Assembly: GCA_022820665.1 (NCBI GenBank)
Contig: JAJEFB010000052.1
Location: 62,001 to 126,000, forward strand
Length of the DNA: 64,000 nt
Direction of reading: 5' to 3'
From: Anaerolineae bacterium
Lineage (GTDB): Bacteria > Chloroflexota > Anaerolineae > Aggregatilineales > Phototrophicaceae
Every line of letters begins with the position of its first letter. Positions within the stretch are counted from its first letter, which is position 1. The translations under genes and the position numbers were made by a program. Positions 54,026 to 62,929 of the stretch are shown one piece after another. Under the pieces are notes generated by a model. That model saw only the letters and a list, made by a program, of their open reading frames with translations, was not told where the DNA came from and did no database searches.

Positions 54026-55102
54026 TTAAGCCAGGTTTTTGAGTCCGTTGCCGGTGAATGCGAGCACGACAGCAGCGTCGTCCCCCGTCCTTCGGCGAAT
54101 CTGAGGCAGGGCGGCGGCAACGACGGCGCTGGTCATTTCAATGATTAGCCCTTTCCTGGCCATGCGCCTTTGCGCTTTCTTGATGGCGTCATTATCAACG
54201 CGCAGGGCGAATCCATCTGTCTCGTACAAGGCGGAGAGAATCTGCGCCCCGCGCGCGGGCGCTTCGACCAGGATGCCATCAGCTACGCTGGGTCGCGCGC
54301 TGACTGTCGGGGGCGACTCCAGTCCCTGTTCCCAACCCTGCACGATGGGGTCCACGCCGCTCGATTGCACGGCGATCATGCGAGGCATCGATTCGATCAA
54401 ACCCGCTTCCCGCAGCGCCCGGAAACCGCGATAGAAGCCGAGGAACAAGCCGCCGTGTCCAACGGGCGTAGCAACAGCATCCGGCGCGTGTCCTCCCATT
54501 TGCTCCCAAGTCTCCCAAGCGACTGTCATCTGGCCCAGCACAAACCAGGGGCTCCAGGCGTGGCTGGCGTAAGTGATAGATTGCGCGGCAGCATAGACAT
54601 CATCGATCGGCTGTTGCGATTCGACGATAGCGCCGCCGAAAAGGTCTATTAGGCGTTTCTTGCTTTCGACGGCTGTGGCGGTCGGCACATAAATCCGAGC
54701 GGCGATGCCCGCCAGGCTGGCATAGGCGGCGATCGACGCGCCCGCGTTGCCCGATGAATTGTCGATGACTTCGCTCACATCAAAGCCGGCAATGTGATTC
54801 ATCAGGGTCGACGCGCCGCGATCCTTGTACGAGCCGGTGGGATTAAGATAGTCAAGTTTGGCGAGAACCGGCTCCCCATCCAGCTCGACCGGCGCCAGGG
54901 GCGTCATGCCTTCACCTAGGCTGAAGCGTTTTTGCACTGGCAACATCGCCGAATAGCGCCACAAGGAATAGTCATCGCGCTTGATCAGCTTGGGGTCGAA
55001 GGGCGGCAGACCGGCGAGATCCAAGGATCCTCCGCAGGTCCCGCAGCGCCAGGCAAGAGCCGCAGCCGGCTCGCTACAGGAATTGCATCGAACGGTCGTC
55101 AT
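54026..55102 (-). CDS. thrC: Threonine synthase-like PLP enzyme with zinc ribbon
   Basis: 358 residues. An N-terminal zinc ribbon has Cys6, Cys9, Cys20 and Cys23. The PLP lysine is Lys93 in NPTGSYKDRGAST; SSGNAGASIAAYA and a late VLAFTGNGLKN are typical of the archaeal-type threonine synthases. It turns O-phospho-L-homoserine into threonine; the same fold also includes other beta-replacement enzymes, so the exact reaction is probable rather than certain. No other threonine genes are adjacent. Confidence 0.85.
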   Translation of the reverse strand: MTTVRCNSCSEPAAALAWRCGTCGGSLDLAGLPPFDPKLIKRDDYSLWRYSAMLPVQKRFSLGEGMTPLAPVELDGEPVLAKLDYLNPTGSYKDRGASTLMNHIAGFDVSEVIDNSSGNAGASIAAYASLAGIAARIYVPTATAVESKKRLIDLFGGAIVESQQPIDDVYAAAQSITYASHAWSPWFVLGQMTVAWETWEQMGGHAPDAVATPVGHGGLFLGFYRGFRALREAGLIESMPRMIAVQSSGVDPIVQGWEQGLESPPTVSARPSVADGILVEAPARGAQILSALYETDGFALRVDNDAIKKAQRRMARKGLIIEMTSAVVAAALPQIRRRTGDDAAVVLAFTGNGLKNLA

Positions 55103-55374
55103 CGCTCATTCCAAATTGGTATAAACAGAATAGCTAGCTTAGCCAGTCATAGCGCCATCGACAATGGTCAGGCGCGCGCCGACTCATGAACACTCCCTGA
55201 AATACCATTCATAGCCAATTCTAAGACAATTCGCCTATACTGACACTACATGCGAGCGTTTGCCGAAGACGGGCATTGCGCCCCAACGTAAGCCAGCGCC
55301 TGAACTCGCAGACTTGCGCAAACGGACGCCTGTTTATACACTATTGAGCCAATTATCAAAAACGATCGCTCCCG

Positions 55375-56394
55375 ATGACCCTGACCGACCAATTCGACCG
55401 CCCGCTGCGCGACCTGCGCATTTCCGTCACCGACCGCTGCAATTTTCGCTGTCCCTACTGTATGCCCGCGGAAATCTTCGGCGAGCGTTATCAGTTCTTG
55501 CCCAAGCCACAGCTTCTGACATTTGAAGAGATCGCTCGATTGACCCGGATCATCGTCAGGTTGGGCGCGGTGAAAATCCGTCTGACCGGCGGCGAGCCCC
55601 TGCTTCGTCAAGACATTGAGCGCCTTGTTTCCATGTTGGACGCGCTGGAGGGCGTCGAAGACCTGGCGATGACGACCAACGCCTACCTGCTACCCCAGAA
55701 GATTGATGTTTTGAAGGCGGCCGGACTAAAGCGCTTGACGATCAGCCTGGATACCCTGGACGACGAGATCTTCCGCAAAATGAATGGCGGCCGTTCCGGG
55801 GTGGACAAGGTGCTCGGGGGCATATATACGGCTGAAGAGGCCGGGTTTAGTCCTCTAAAGATAAACGCCGTCGTTCAACGCGGCCTGAACGATCATACCG
55901 TTGTTGACTTGGCGCGCTTTTTCAAGGAGCGTGGGCATATATTGCGTTTCATCGAGTACATGGATGTCGGCAACAAGAATGGCTGGAAGATGGACGAGGT
56001 CGTGCCGGCGCGCGAGATCGTCGAGACTGTCCATGCCGCCATGCCCCTGGAACCGGTTGCCAGCAATTATTTTGGCGAGGTTGCTCGGCGCTACCGCTAT
56101 GTTGACGGCGGGGGCGAAATTGGCCTGATCTGCTCGGTCACGCAGCCTTTCTGTGGTTCCTGCACACGAATGAGACTCTCGCCAGAGGGACAGATATTCA
56201 CATGCCTGTTCGCGACGGAAGGCGTCAGCCTGCGCGATCCCTTGCGCGCCGGCGCGACGGACGATGAACTGGAAGCAATCCTTCGTCAAACATGGGGCGC
56301 TCGCATTGACCGCTATTCAGAGATCCGCAACTCCCTGACCGACGAGATGCGCGACCGGCGGAAGAAGGTCGAGATGTACCACATCGGCGGCTAG
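55375..56394 (+). CDS. moaA: GTP 3',8-cyclase (molybdenum cofactor step 1)
   Basis: 339 residues of the radical SAM family. The first iron-sulfur cluster motif is Cys22-x3-Cys26-x2-Cys29 (DRCNFRCPYCM); the second uses the Cys residues of TQPFCGSCTRMRLSPEGQIFTCLF; the chain ends in the required Gly-Gly (HIGG). It converts GTP to 3',8-cyclo-GTP for molybdopterin. The other moa genes are not in the window. No clear ribosome binding site precedes the ATG, so a short leader or weak initiation is possible. Confidence 0.96.
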   Translation: MTLTDQFDRPLRDLRISVTDRCNFRCPYCMPAEIFGERYQFLPKPQLLTFEEIARLTRIIVRLGAVKIRLTGGEPLLRQDIERLVSMLDALEGVEDLAMTTNAYLLPQKIDVLKAAGLKRLTISLDTLDDEIFRKMNGGRSGVDKVLGGIYTAEEAGFSPLKINAVVQRGLNDHTVVDLARFFKERGHILRFIEYMDVGNKNGWKMDEVVPAREIVETVHAAMPLEPVASNYFGEVARRYRYVDGGGEIGLICSVTQPFCGSCTRMRLSPEGQIFTCLFATEGVSLRDPLRAGATDDELEAILRQTWGARIDRYSEIRNSLTDEMRDRRKKVEMYHIGG

Positions 56395-56474
56395 GGCGCC
56401 GGTAGAGTATCCTTTTTGATTGAGATGCTTCGTAGCCAGTCCTCGACATGAGATCCTTAACCCAAAATGCGAAC

Positions 56475-56645
56475 GACCTTGGTAGGAGCGCCCTATCAGG
56501 TTGCCCGAAAATCACTTTTTAACTGTCGCCGAGCGGCTGTGGTGAAGCGCCCAAATTGAACTCGCATAGGGAGACATCTGCGATTCTCATGATTTCCCGA
56601 TACTGTCGAAACTTGCAATGGCTTGCGCTCATGTGGTATCGTCGC
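56475..56645 (+). repeat. Family B repeat with a longer conserved tail
   Basis: A decayed hairpin (GGAGCGCCCTATCAGGTTGCCCGAAAAT, 56485-56512) followed by a GAGCGGCTG-x-GGTGAA block. The copy at 60917-61085 has the same order. Both end 30-40 bases before a plus-strand gene. Confidence 0.55.
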
Positions 56646-56685
56646 GCAGATTGCGTCTCAGAAATAAAACAGGAAGAGAATCGAC

Positions 56686-57456
56686 ATGAGTAATCCGGAT
56701 TTCGATCTGAGTGGACAGACGGCGCTGATTACCGGCGCGGGCCGGGGCATTGGCTTGGCGACAGCGCGGGTATTCGCCGGCGCGGGGGCTGACGTCATTA
56801 TCGCAGAATTCATCGCCGAGAACGGCAGAGCCGCCGCGGCCGAGATCGAATCCATGGGGCGCAAGTCGATGTTCATCGAGGTTGATGTGCGGTCGCCGGA
56901 AAGTGTCAATGCCATGGCCTCGTCCGCGCTTGCAGCTTTCCCGCAGATCGACATTCTGGTCTGTAATGCCGGCATTGCCCAAGCCGTTGCCGCGGAAGAA
57001 TGCAGCGACGAAGACTGGCTCAACATGATGAACGTTAATCTCAATGGCGTTTTCTGGTGCTGCCGCGCCCTGGGCCGGCACATGCTGGAACGCGGGAGCG
57101 GCGTTATTGTCAACCTGGCGTCCATGTCGGGCATGATCGTCAACAAGCCGCAGCCGCAATCGCATTACAATGCGGCAAAAGCCGGCGTCATCCTCTTGAC
57201 CAAGTCCCTGGCCGCGGAATGGGCCGATCGCGGCGTTCGCGTGAATTGCGTCTCGCCAGGCTATATCGGCACCGATATGACCGTGCCCGCCCTCAGCAAC
57301 GCGGAGTGGAAAGCGACCTGGCACGAAATGACACCCATGGACCGCATCGGCGAGCCGGAAGATATCGCCAACGCTATCTACTATTTGGCATCGCCAGCCG
57401 CGAAATTCGCCACAGGCACGAATCTGGTGGTCGACGGGGGTTATACGTCCTGGTAG
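56686..57456 (+). CDS. Short-chain dehydrogenase/reductase (classical SDR)
   Basis: 256 residues. The NAD(P)-binding motif TGAGRGIG lies at 16-23, NAG at about 98, and the catalytic Ser..Tyr-x3-Lys (SHYNAAKAG) near 160; the end has the ATGTNLVVDGG form shared by many sugar or acyl reductases. AGGAAGAGAA precedes the ATG. The acidic residue after the second strand (EF) suggests NAD rather than NADP. Substrate unknown. Confidence 0.92.
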   Translation: MSNPDFDLSGQTALITGAGRGIGLATARVFAGAGADVIIAEFIAENGRAAAAEIESMGRKSMFIEVDVRSPESVNAMASSALAAFPQIDILVCNAGIAQAVAAEECSDEDWLNMMNVNLNGVFWCCRALGRHMLERGSGVIVNLASMSGMIVNKPQPQSHYNAAKAGVILLTKSLAAEWADRGVRVNCVSPGYIGTDMTVPALSNAEWKATWHEMTPMDRIGEPEDIANAIYYLASPAAKFATGTNLVVDGGYTSW

Positions 57457-57585
57457 GTTGCGGTCAACAGAACGGCTAGATCGCTTGTATCCACAGTATC
57501 AGTATTTCTAAGTAAATTATGCCGAGCAATTTCATTTGTAGCGGAAGTTTTGCTTCTTATTCAAATCCCGGCGAAAGCGCTCCCC

Positions 57586-57671
57586 TTCCCTGATGCCTCG
57601 GGGTTTCCGCCCCCGTTTAGCGGGGGGATTGAGGGGGGAACAGGGCCGCGGGATGGGGTAGAATTTCAACA
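57586..57671 (+). repeat. G-rich dispersed repeat (family A, most complete copy)
   Basis: In order: a C-rich arm with hairpin CCCCCGTTTAGCGGGGG, then GATTGAGGGGGGAACAGGG, then a GGGATGGGGTAGAATTTCAA tail that recurs at 35987. It serves as the reference copy. No coding. Confidence 0.7.
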
Positions 57672-57720
57672 GGCTCTATTAGATCGTCCGCAACATACCA
57701 GCAATCACGCTAATGTTGAA

Positions 57721-60081
57721 TCAGGGAAGCACCGGACACTCCGAACCAGTAATAGGGGTCACTGTGTCATTGCGGATCCAGCCGGTCAAATCGCTGTCGA
57801 CGATCCGGACCCGCACATAAAACCAAATCGGTCCGTTTACGGTGCCTTCTTCCCGCTGCTGCTGCAGTATAGGCAAGATTGTCGCGGGCGGGATGCGAGC
57901 GACCATCTCGGACGATAGCTTGGGGCGCCAGCGCAAGTTAATTCCGTTCTGACCCAAAACGACGGCGCGGCACAATTCCGGCGGGGTCGGCGTCACCGTC
58001 GGCGTATTGGTGGCGGTTGGCGTATTGGTGGCTGTCGACGTCACAGTCGGGGTGTAGGTGTTTGTTGGCGTATATGAGGGTGTAAATGTATATGTCGGCG
58101 TGAAGGTCTCGGTTGGCGGCGGCGTAGCCGTCGGCGTGGCTGTGGACGTTGGCGTGTGGGTCGGCGTGAACGTATCCGTCGGCGTGGGCGTAATCGTCGG
58201 TGTATGAGTCGCTGTTGGCGTGTGAGTCGCTGTTGGTGTATGAGTCGGCGTCGGGAAGAGTATAGGCTCCCACTGGCCGCGAGCCATGACAGCGGTAATA
58301 CTGCCCATACCCAGGAGAATGATTATCACGATTAGCGTGACGATGCGTCCGCGGTTTCGATGACGGCGTATCACAGTTTCGACGCGAGAAAGATCTGTGC
58401 GCCGGCCCAGAATGCGGAAGGGCTCCTCGCGCATTGCCTCCAGCCAGGTCTTGGCATCGCGCATATTGCCCTCTTGCAGCGCTTCGTCCGCGCGCTCCAG
58501 GTAACGTGTGAACAGGTCGTTCACCGTGCTGCGATAGCGCTCGTCTTGAGCGTATTCGCCCACAAGCTCCGCCAGCATTTGACGCGCCTGCGCCAATTCG
58601 GCGTCGAAATTCTGCGTGACCAGCGCCTGAGCGCGCTTTATTACTTGTTGCGCGCGGCTGCTGTCGGCTTGCAGGTTTCGCGCCCGCATCAATAATTCGG
58701 AGAATGCGCCGTCGGTGGGGTCTAGTTCCAAGCCCAACTCAACCAGCTTGATGGCGGCATTCATGAGTAGAATACGCTCGTCAAGCGTGGTTGCGTTGTT
58801 AGCGTGGTTTATGGTCAGTTGCGCTTGATCGTTGACCTGGCTGCGAATCGCAGCCAACTTTGTATCCAGTTCGTGCTGAATCTGCGCCAAGCGCTGGCTA
58901 TTGGGCAACAACTGCCGCCCGTGCGACAGCAAGGTGCGTACACCGCTAATCTGGGCAACCTGCTCCTCAAGCGTGCCGCCAATCGTGTTCATGTTGACGG
59001 AGATCTGGTCGACGTCTCGTTGGACCCGGCGGACCATTTCCAGACGTTCCTCGGCCTGTGGGTCGTTGGGCACCACGCGCAAGGCGCCTTCGTATTTGCG
59101 CAAGGCTTCGGAAAAACTGTCGTTCGCCATCAAGCGATCGCCATCCGCCAGCAGTTCACGAGCTAGAGCCAGGTCTTGTATATCCAGCAGCGCTTGCTCC
59201 ACGTCCTTCCAGGTCAGGATGCCGTCGCGTTCCGCAAGTTCACGCGCCTCGCGATACAAACCAGAGGCTTGTTCGTAGTTGCCGGCGCGCACTAGCGAGT
59301 TGGCGCGGTTATAGGCGACCCGCGCCTCGAAGGGAATCCGATGATCGGGCACGATGCCGCGGATCAAGTTGTCTTCGGATTTTTCCCGGTATTCCAGGGC
59401 TGTAGGGTTATTTGATTGGATCGCCAGGATGCGGTTAGCGATGTCTATAGTCTGCTGGTAATCGCCCGAATAGTAGTATTCGGTCAAGCGCGACAGTAGA
59501 TCGTTCAGCGAGACGCTTGCTTGCGCGCTCAGTTCTTCGGCAGGCTGGCTTGCCGGTGCGGACGGCTGCGCCGGCGTCATTGGCTGCGCATAGCCGGCAG
59601 CCGTAGAGGGATCACGCGTCGAATCCACATCTGGCGGTCGCGTTGGTCTGATGTCCTGTGACGGCGCGGTGGGGATATTATGACGCGCGAACAACTCCTG
59701 CACGCGCTGTTTTGCCTGCGCGCTATGCCTGCTCGCTTGTCGCAGCAGGTTGATCGCGTCGGGATTGCCGGGATCAACCTGCAAGGCGTCCGCCAAAATA
59801 TCGATAGCTTCATCGACATCGTCATCGTCGCCGGCGATCTCGATTCGGATGCGCGCGCGGCGCACCAGACCGCGGATCGCCGCGATATTGCTTTGTGATC
59901 CGCTTTGGCTGCTGCTGGCGATTTCGGAAAAGAGCGTCTGCGCGATCGCTTCAAGAGGGGTGTTCTTAGCTTCCGTCAGCAGGTCGCGAGCTTCTTGTTC
60001 AAGCTCAGTCAGGGCATGCGGGTCGGTAGTGCGGCGCGCTCGATGACGTAGATCATCAATCGCCCGTTGCAATTCCTGCAT
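57721..60081 (-). CDS. TPR protein with one membrane helix, Thr-Pro linker and SH3-like end
   Basis: 786 residues. Cytoplasmic part 1-575: helical TPR-like repeats, with a Pro-rich break at about 137-182. One membrane helix lies at 579-599, then a Thr-Pro rich linker at about 610-700 (TPT, TPTPT and TATNTPT repeats), and a C-terminal SH3b-like domain (703-786: [36 protein letters not shown]). The helix orientation (Arg-rich side before it) puts the linker and SH3 domain outside. This plan is common in Anaerolineae. It may connect a cytoplasmic scaffold with the cell wall or surface; no enzyme domain is seen. Confidence 0.8.
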   Translation of the reverse strand: MQELQRAIDDLRHRARRTTDPHALTELEQEARDLLTEAKNTPLEAIAQTLFSEIASSSQSGSQSNIAAIRGLVRRARIRIEIAGDDDDVDEAIDILADALQVDPGNPDAINLLRQASRHSAQAKQRVQELFARHNIPTAPSQDIRPTRPPDVDSTRDPSTAAGYAQPMTPAQPSAPASQPAEELSAQASVSLNDLLSRLTEYYYSGDYQQTIDIANRILAIQSNNPTALEYREKSEDNLIRGIVPDHRIPFEARVAYNRANSLVRAGNYEQASGLYREARELAERDGILTWKDVEQALLDIQDLALARELLADGDRLMANDSFSEALRKYEGALRVVPNDPQAEERLEMVRRVQRDVDQISVNMNTIGGTLEEQVAQISGVRTLLSHGRQLLPNSQRLAQIQHELDTKLAAIRSQVNDQAQLTINHANNATTLDERILLMNAAIKLVELGLELDPTDGAFSELLMRARNLQADSSRAQQVIKRAQALVTQNFDAELAQARQMLAELVGEYAQDERYRSTVNDLFTRYLERADEALQEGNMRDAKTWLEAMREEPFRILGRRTDLSRVETVIRRHRNRGRIVTLIVIIILLGMGSITAVMARGQWEPILFPTPTHTPTATHTPTATHTPTITPTPTDTFTPTHTPTSTATPTATPPPTETFTPTYTFTPSYTPTNTYTPTVTSTATNTPTATNTPTVTPTPPELCRAVVLGQNGINLRWRPKLSSEMVARIPPATILPILQQQREEGTVNGPIWFYVRVRIVDSDLTGWIRNDTVTPITGSECPVLP

Positions 60082-60338
60082 CTACTGCATCCCTTATTCA
60101 ATAAACCGACGTTGCTCTCGCGTGCAGAATGCTCATTGTTATGCGCGAGCGCAACCGTCCTTCTCGCTGCCGAAGGTCAGTGTCTACGCGACCGCCTTGC
60201 GGCTTCAAAGCAACCTGACAGGATCGATGGCAGATGCCAACCGTGACGGCAAAAGGCTAGGGACCAATCCAATTACCACTTCGAGGAAAACTGTGCTAAA
60301 GTTAAACTATACTTTACTTCAACAACCTTCAACAACTT

Positions 60339-60665
60339 ATGCTATCATCCCAACACATCAGACCCAGGTACAAGCTGATCCTATTCTACAATATCAGACC
60401 CGATAAACAAGACCAATACTACCGCTACATGCTGAGTAGCTTTGTGCCAGCCATTCAGAAACTAGGCGTCTACATGCACATGGCTTGGCACGTTGCCTAT
60501 GGGGATTACCCCATGCGCAAGATTGAATTTGTCACGGAAAACGCGGAGGTGTTGCGGCAGTTGTTCCTCAGCGACGAGTGGGACGAATTGGAAAGCAAAT
60601 TGATGCGCTTTGTCGAAGATTATGAGCGCAAAGTTGTGGATTACCGCAACGGTTTTCAGGTTTAG
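60339..60665 (+). CDS. Small conserved-type hypothetical protein (dimeric alpha-beta barrel-like)
   Basis: 108 residues. It alternates beta strands and helices (KLILFYNIRPDKQDQYYRYMLSSFVPAIQKLG; MRKIEFVTENAEVLRQLFLSDEWDELESKLMRFV) as in ferredoxin-like dimeric barrels. No ribosome binding site is visible; a TATACT box at 60308-60313 suggests a short leader. I do not recognise the family. The coding look is good: the frame is long for its AT-rich setting and ends close to a hairpin region. Confidence 0.6.
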   Translation: MLSSQHIRPRYKLILFYNIRPDKQDQYYRYMLSSFVPAIQKLGVYMHMAWHVAYGDYPMRKIEFVTENAEVLRQLFLSDEWDELESKLMRFVEDYERKVVDYRNGFQV

Positions 60666-61116
60666 CGTTTCCCGCAAATTCGGCTGGCCTCCGCATTGTC
60701 GCTTCGGACGGACGCGGCATGACAGGGTTGCGCCTATAGAAAACCATGCATGCAACCTGGGGCTGCGGACAGAAGGTTTCGGCAACAGGGCTGGGGGGAT
60801 CTTAAGGATCCCCCCAGCCCGTTTGAATTGCCACGCCCTTATGCAGGGGCGGCGATTAACGTGGAACTAAAGCGCCTGCCCAAACTGAGCGATCGATTAC
60901 GGGATTCACCGCATGGCAGGGGCCACCCTGTGAGTCGCCCGAAAATGCGCGCTATGAACTTACGAGCGGCTGCGGTGAATCCCCCGTATTGAACGCACGC
61001 CGGAAAAATCCACGATTTTGACTGTTCCTGAGACCCGCGCAGGCTTGAAACTCCCTCATGACTGCGGCAGAATTAGCGTTGCATGACTGACGAATTTCAT
61101 TTGAATTGAGCAACAG
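60666..61116. other. Repeat-rich intergenic region of about 450 bases
   Basis: It holds a perfect 14-bp inverted repeat with a 5-base loop (60788-60801 with 60807-60820), a smaller ACGCCCTTATGCAGGGGCG hairpin near 60833, and the family B copy with its longer tail (60917-61085). No gene. The long hairpin may end transcripts of the preceding gene but lacks a T run. Confidence 0.6.
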
Positions 61117-62310
61117 ATGGACTTGCTCGCGCAGTTGCCATTTCTTGAGGATCAGCCGCCTCTGGTGAAGGACATCATCCTCAATCTACTGCTGCTTATC
61201 ATTTGCATCTTGATAATCATAATACTGCGCTGGGTCTTGACCGCGATACTGTTCCGTCCTCTGCGTGTGTTTGTACAGCGTACGCAGACCGAAGTCGACG
61301 ATGAATTGCTCAATCAAAGTCTGACGCCGGTACGAATCGCTGTTGTCGGTTTGGGGATCATCTTCACGGTTAATCTGTTTCACTTTGGTCCGGAAGTACA
61401 ACAAATCGCGGAAACAATCGGTCGTTCATTGATCATTGGCTCTGTGTTCTTCGCCTTGATCCGAATGTTTGAGGTTGTCTCCTTGCATCCGGCTTTCTTC
61501 AGGCAAATCACCGGTTTGACCATCCCCGATCGCTTGCTGCCATTTTTGACCACGGTCGTCAAATACGTCATCATTGCCTTGGGCGCCATTTTTATCTTGC
61601 AAGAACTGGATTTCGATGTCGCCGCGCTTATCGCGTCCCTGGGCGTTGTCGGCATTGGCATATCTTTGGCGTCGCAGGACACGGTTGGCAACCTCTTTGG
61701 TTTCGCAGCCATCGTCAGTGATGATCCCTTCAAGGTGGGCGACTTTATCAGAACGCCCGATGTGACCGGCATTGTTGAACAAGTGGGCATGCGCTCGACC
61801 CGGATCCGTCAGTTGGATCAGGTGCTGGTCACCGTTCCCAACAACCTCTTGACAAATGCCGTTGTTATGAATTTGACGCGTCTGGAAAAACGACGCTTCG
61901 ATGTCACCTTGACTTTCACCTACAGCACCACGTCCGAGCAACTGCGAGCAGTTGTCGAAGCCATCCGCGAATTGCTGCTGAAAACCGACGATGTCGATCC
62001 CGAATCGGTGATCGCGCACTTCGTCGATTTCAGTTCCAGCTCGCTCGATGTGCGTATCATTTGCCAGATTCTGCTCGCCGATTGGCGGGAATATACGGCG
62101 CTCAAAGAGAAGCTGCTTCTGGAGATTATGAGCATTGTCGAGGATCTGGGCATTAGCTTTGCCTTCCCAAGCCGCTCGATTTACATCGAAGACATGCCCG
62201 GCGCCGCAAGACCAGAGCAGGAAGCATCTATAGACGAAAGTCAACTGCCCGGGCAATCTCCGCGGCCCGATCACAATAGTGCCGACAGTTCTCCTTCTTC
62301 CGCCCCATGA
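61117..62310 (+). CDS. mscS: MscS-family mechanosensitive channel
   Basis: 397 residues. Four or five hydrophobic helices come first; the pore helix and beta domain are marked by DFDVAALIASLGVVGIGISLASQDTVGNLFGFAAIVSDDPFKVGDFI, then VEQVGMRSTRIRQLDQVLVTVPNNLL, the typical MscS signature. The tail is proline- and serine-rich. It opens under osmotic downshock in other bacteria. Its stop codon overlaps the next gene's ATG by four bases (ATGA). Confidence 0.92.
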   Translation: MDLLAQLPFLEDQPPLVKDIILNLLLLIICILIIIILRWVLTAILFRPLRVFVQRTQTEVDDELLNQSLTPVRIAVVGLGIIFTVNLFHFGPEVQQIAETIGRSLIIGSVFFALIRMFEVVSLHPAFFRQITGLTIPDRLLPFLTTVVKYVIIALGAIFILQELDFDVAALIASLGVVGIGISLASQDTVGNLFGFAAIVSDDPFKVGDFIRTPDVTGIVEQVGMRSTRIRQLDQVLVTVPNNLLTNAVVMNLTRLEKRRFDVTLTFTYSTTSEQLRAVVEAIRELLLKTDDVDPESVIAHFVDFSSSSLDVRIICQILLADWREYTALKEKLLLEIMSIVEDLGISFAFPSRSIYIEDMPGAARPEQEASIDESQLPGQSPRPDHNSADSSPSSAP

Positions 62311-62831
62311 CAACCTCCGCGGACGGCTTGCGCGCCGCTCTCAATTTTACCGAAAGCGACCTGCGAGCCAACAGACAAGGTCAGCTTACGATTGAACAGG
62401 CGCGGCGATTGAGGCGCGGCCAACGCCGGACGGCGCTTATTGGCGCGCTGGTTTTTTCGACCCTCGTGTTTGCTTCAACAGCGCTGATATTTGCTGGCCA
62501 GACTGAAAATAACGCGATCATGTTGCTGGCAGGTCTGGGCTTGACTTTGGTCAACGCCTTGATGATCGGTCATATGGGTCGCGACATCATGCGCATGAAC
62601 AACGATCTGAGATCGAATGGCGTTGAGGCGCTTGGGGGCATGGTGGAGCGCGTGTTACGCCGAGGACGACAACGCGATAGCTACCTGCTACAGGTAGCCG
62701 ATCAAACGCTTCATGTGACAAAAGACGTCTTCTTGCAGTTTGATCATCTCGCGCCGTATCGCATTTATCGCACGCGCCTTACCCGTATTTTATTGTCCGC
62801 GGAGCGCGCTTCCGACGGACAAGAGACGTGA
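62307..62831 (+). CDS. Hypothetical membrane protein
   Basis: 174 residues, translationally coupled to mscS (ATGA). An N-terminal cytoplasmic part (NFTESDLRANRQGQLTIEQARRL), two membrane helices (about 42-62 and 68-88) and a C-terminal cytoplasmic domain (YLLQVADQTLHVTKDVFLQFDHLAPYRIYRTRLTRILLSAE). The N-terminal GQLTxEQ and C-terminal pattern resemble small membrane proteins of Chloroflexi seen in pairs with others. No known family was assigned. Confidence 0.65.
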   Translation: MTTSADGLRAALNFTESDLRANRQGQLTIEQARRLRRGQRRTALIGALVFSTLVFASTALIFAGQTENNAIMLLAGLGLTLVNALMIGHMGRDIMRMNNDLRSNGVEALGGMVERVLRRGRQRDSYLLQVADQTLHVTKDVFLQFDHLAPYRIYRTRLTRILLSAERASDGQET

Positions 62832-62929
62832 TTGCCGGACAGGCATCCACCTCGCCATAGCCGACAAGTTTGGCGAGGCGGTGATAGAATGTGACAGTGA
62901 ATTGTTGAGCCAACGCTGAAGGATTGACC

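Noticed and set aside
57955-58255. Short tandem repeats that might be a CRISPR or satellite
   Set aside because: They encode the Thr-Pro linker of the TPR/SH3 membrane protein and have no spacer structure.
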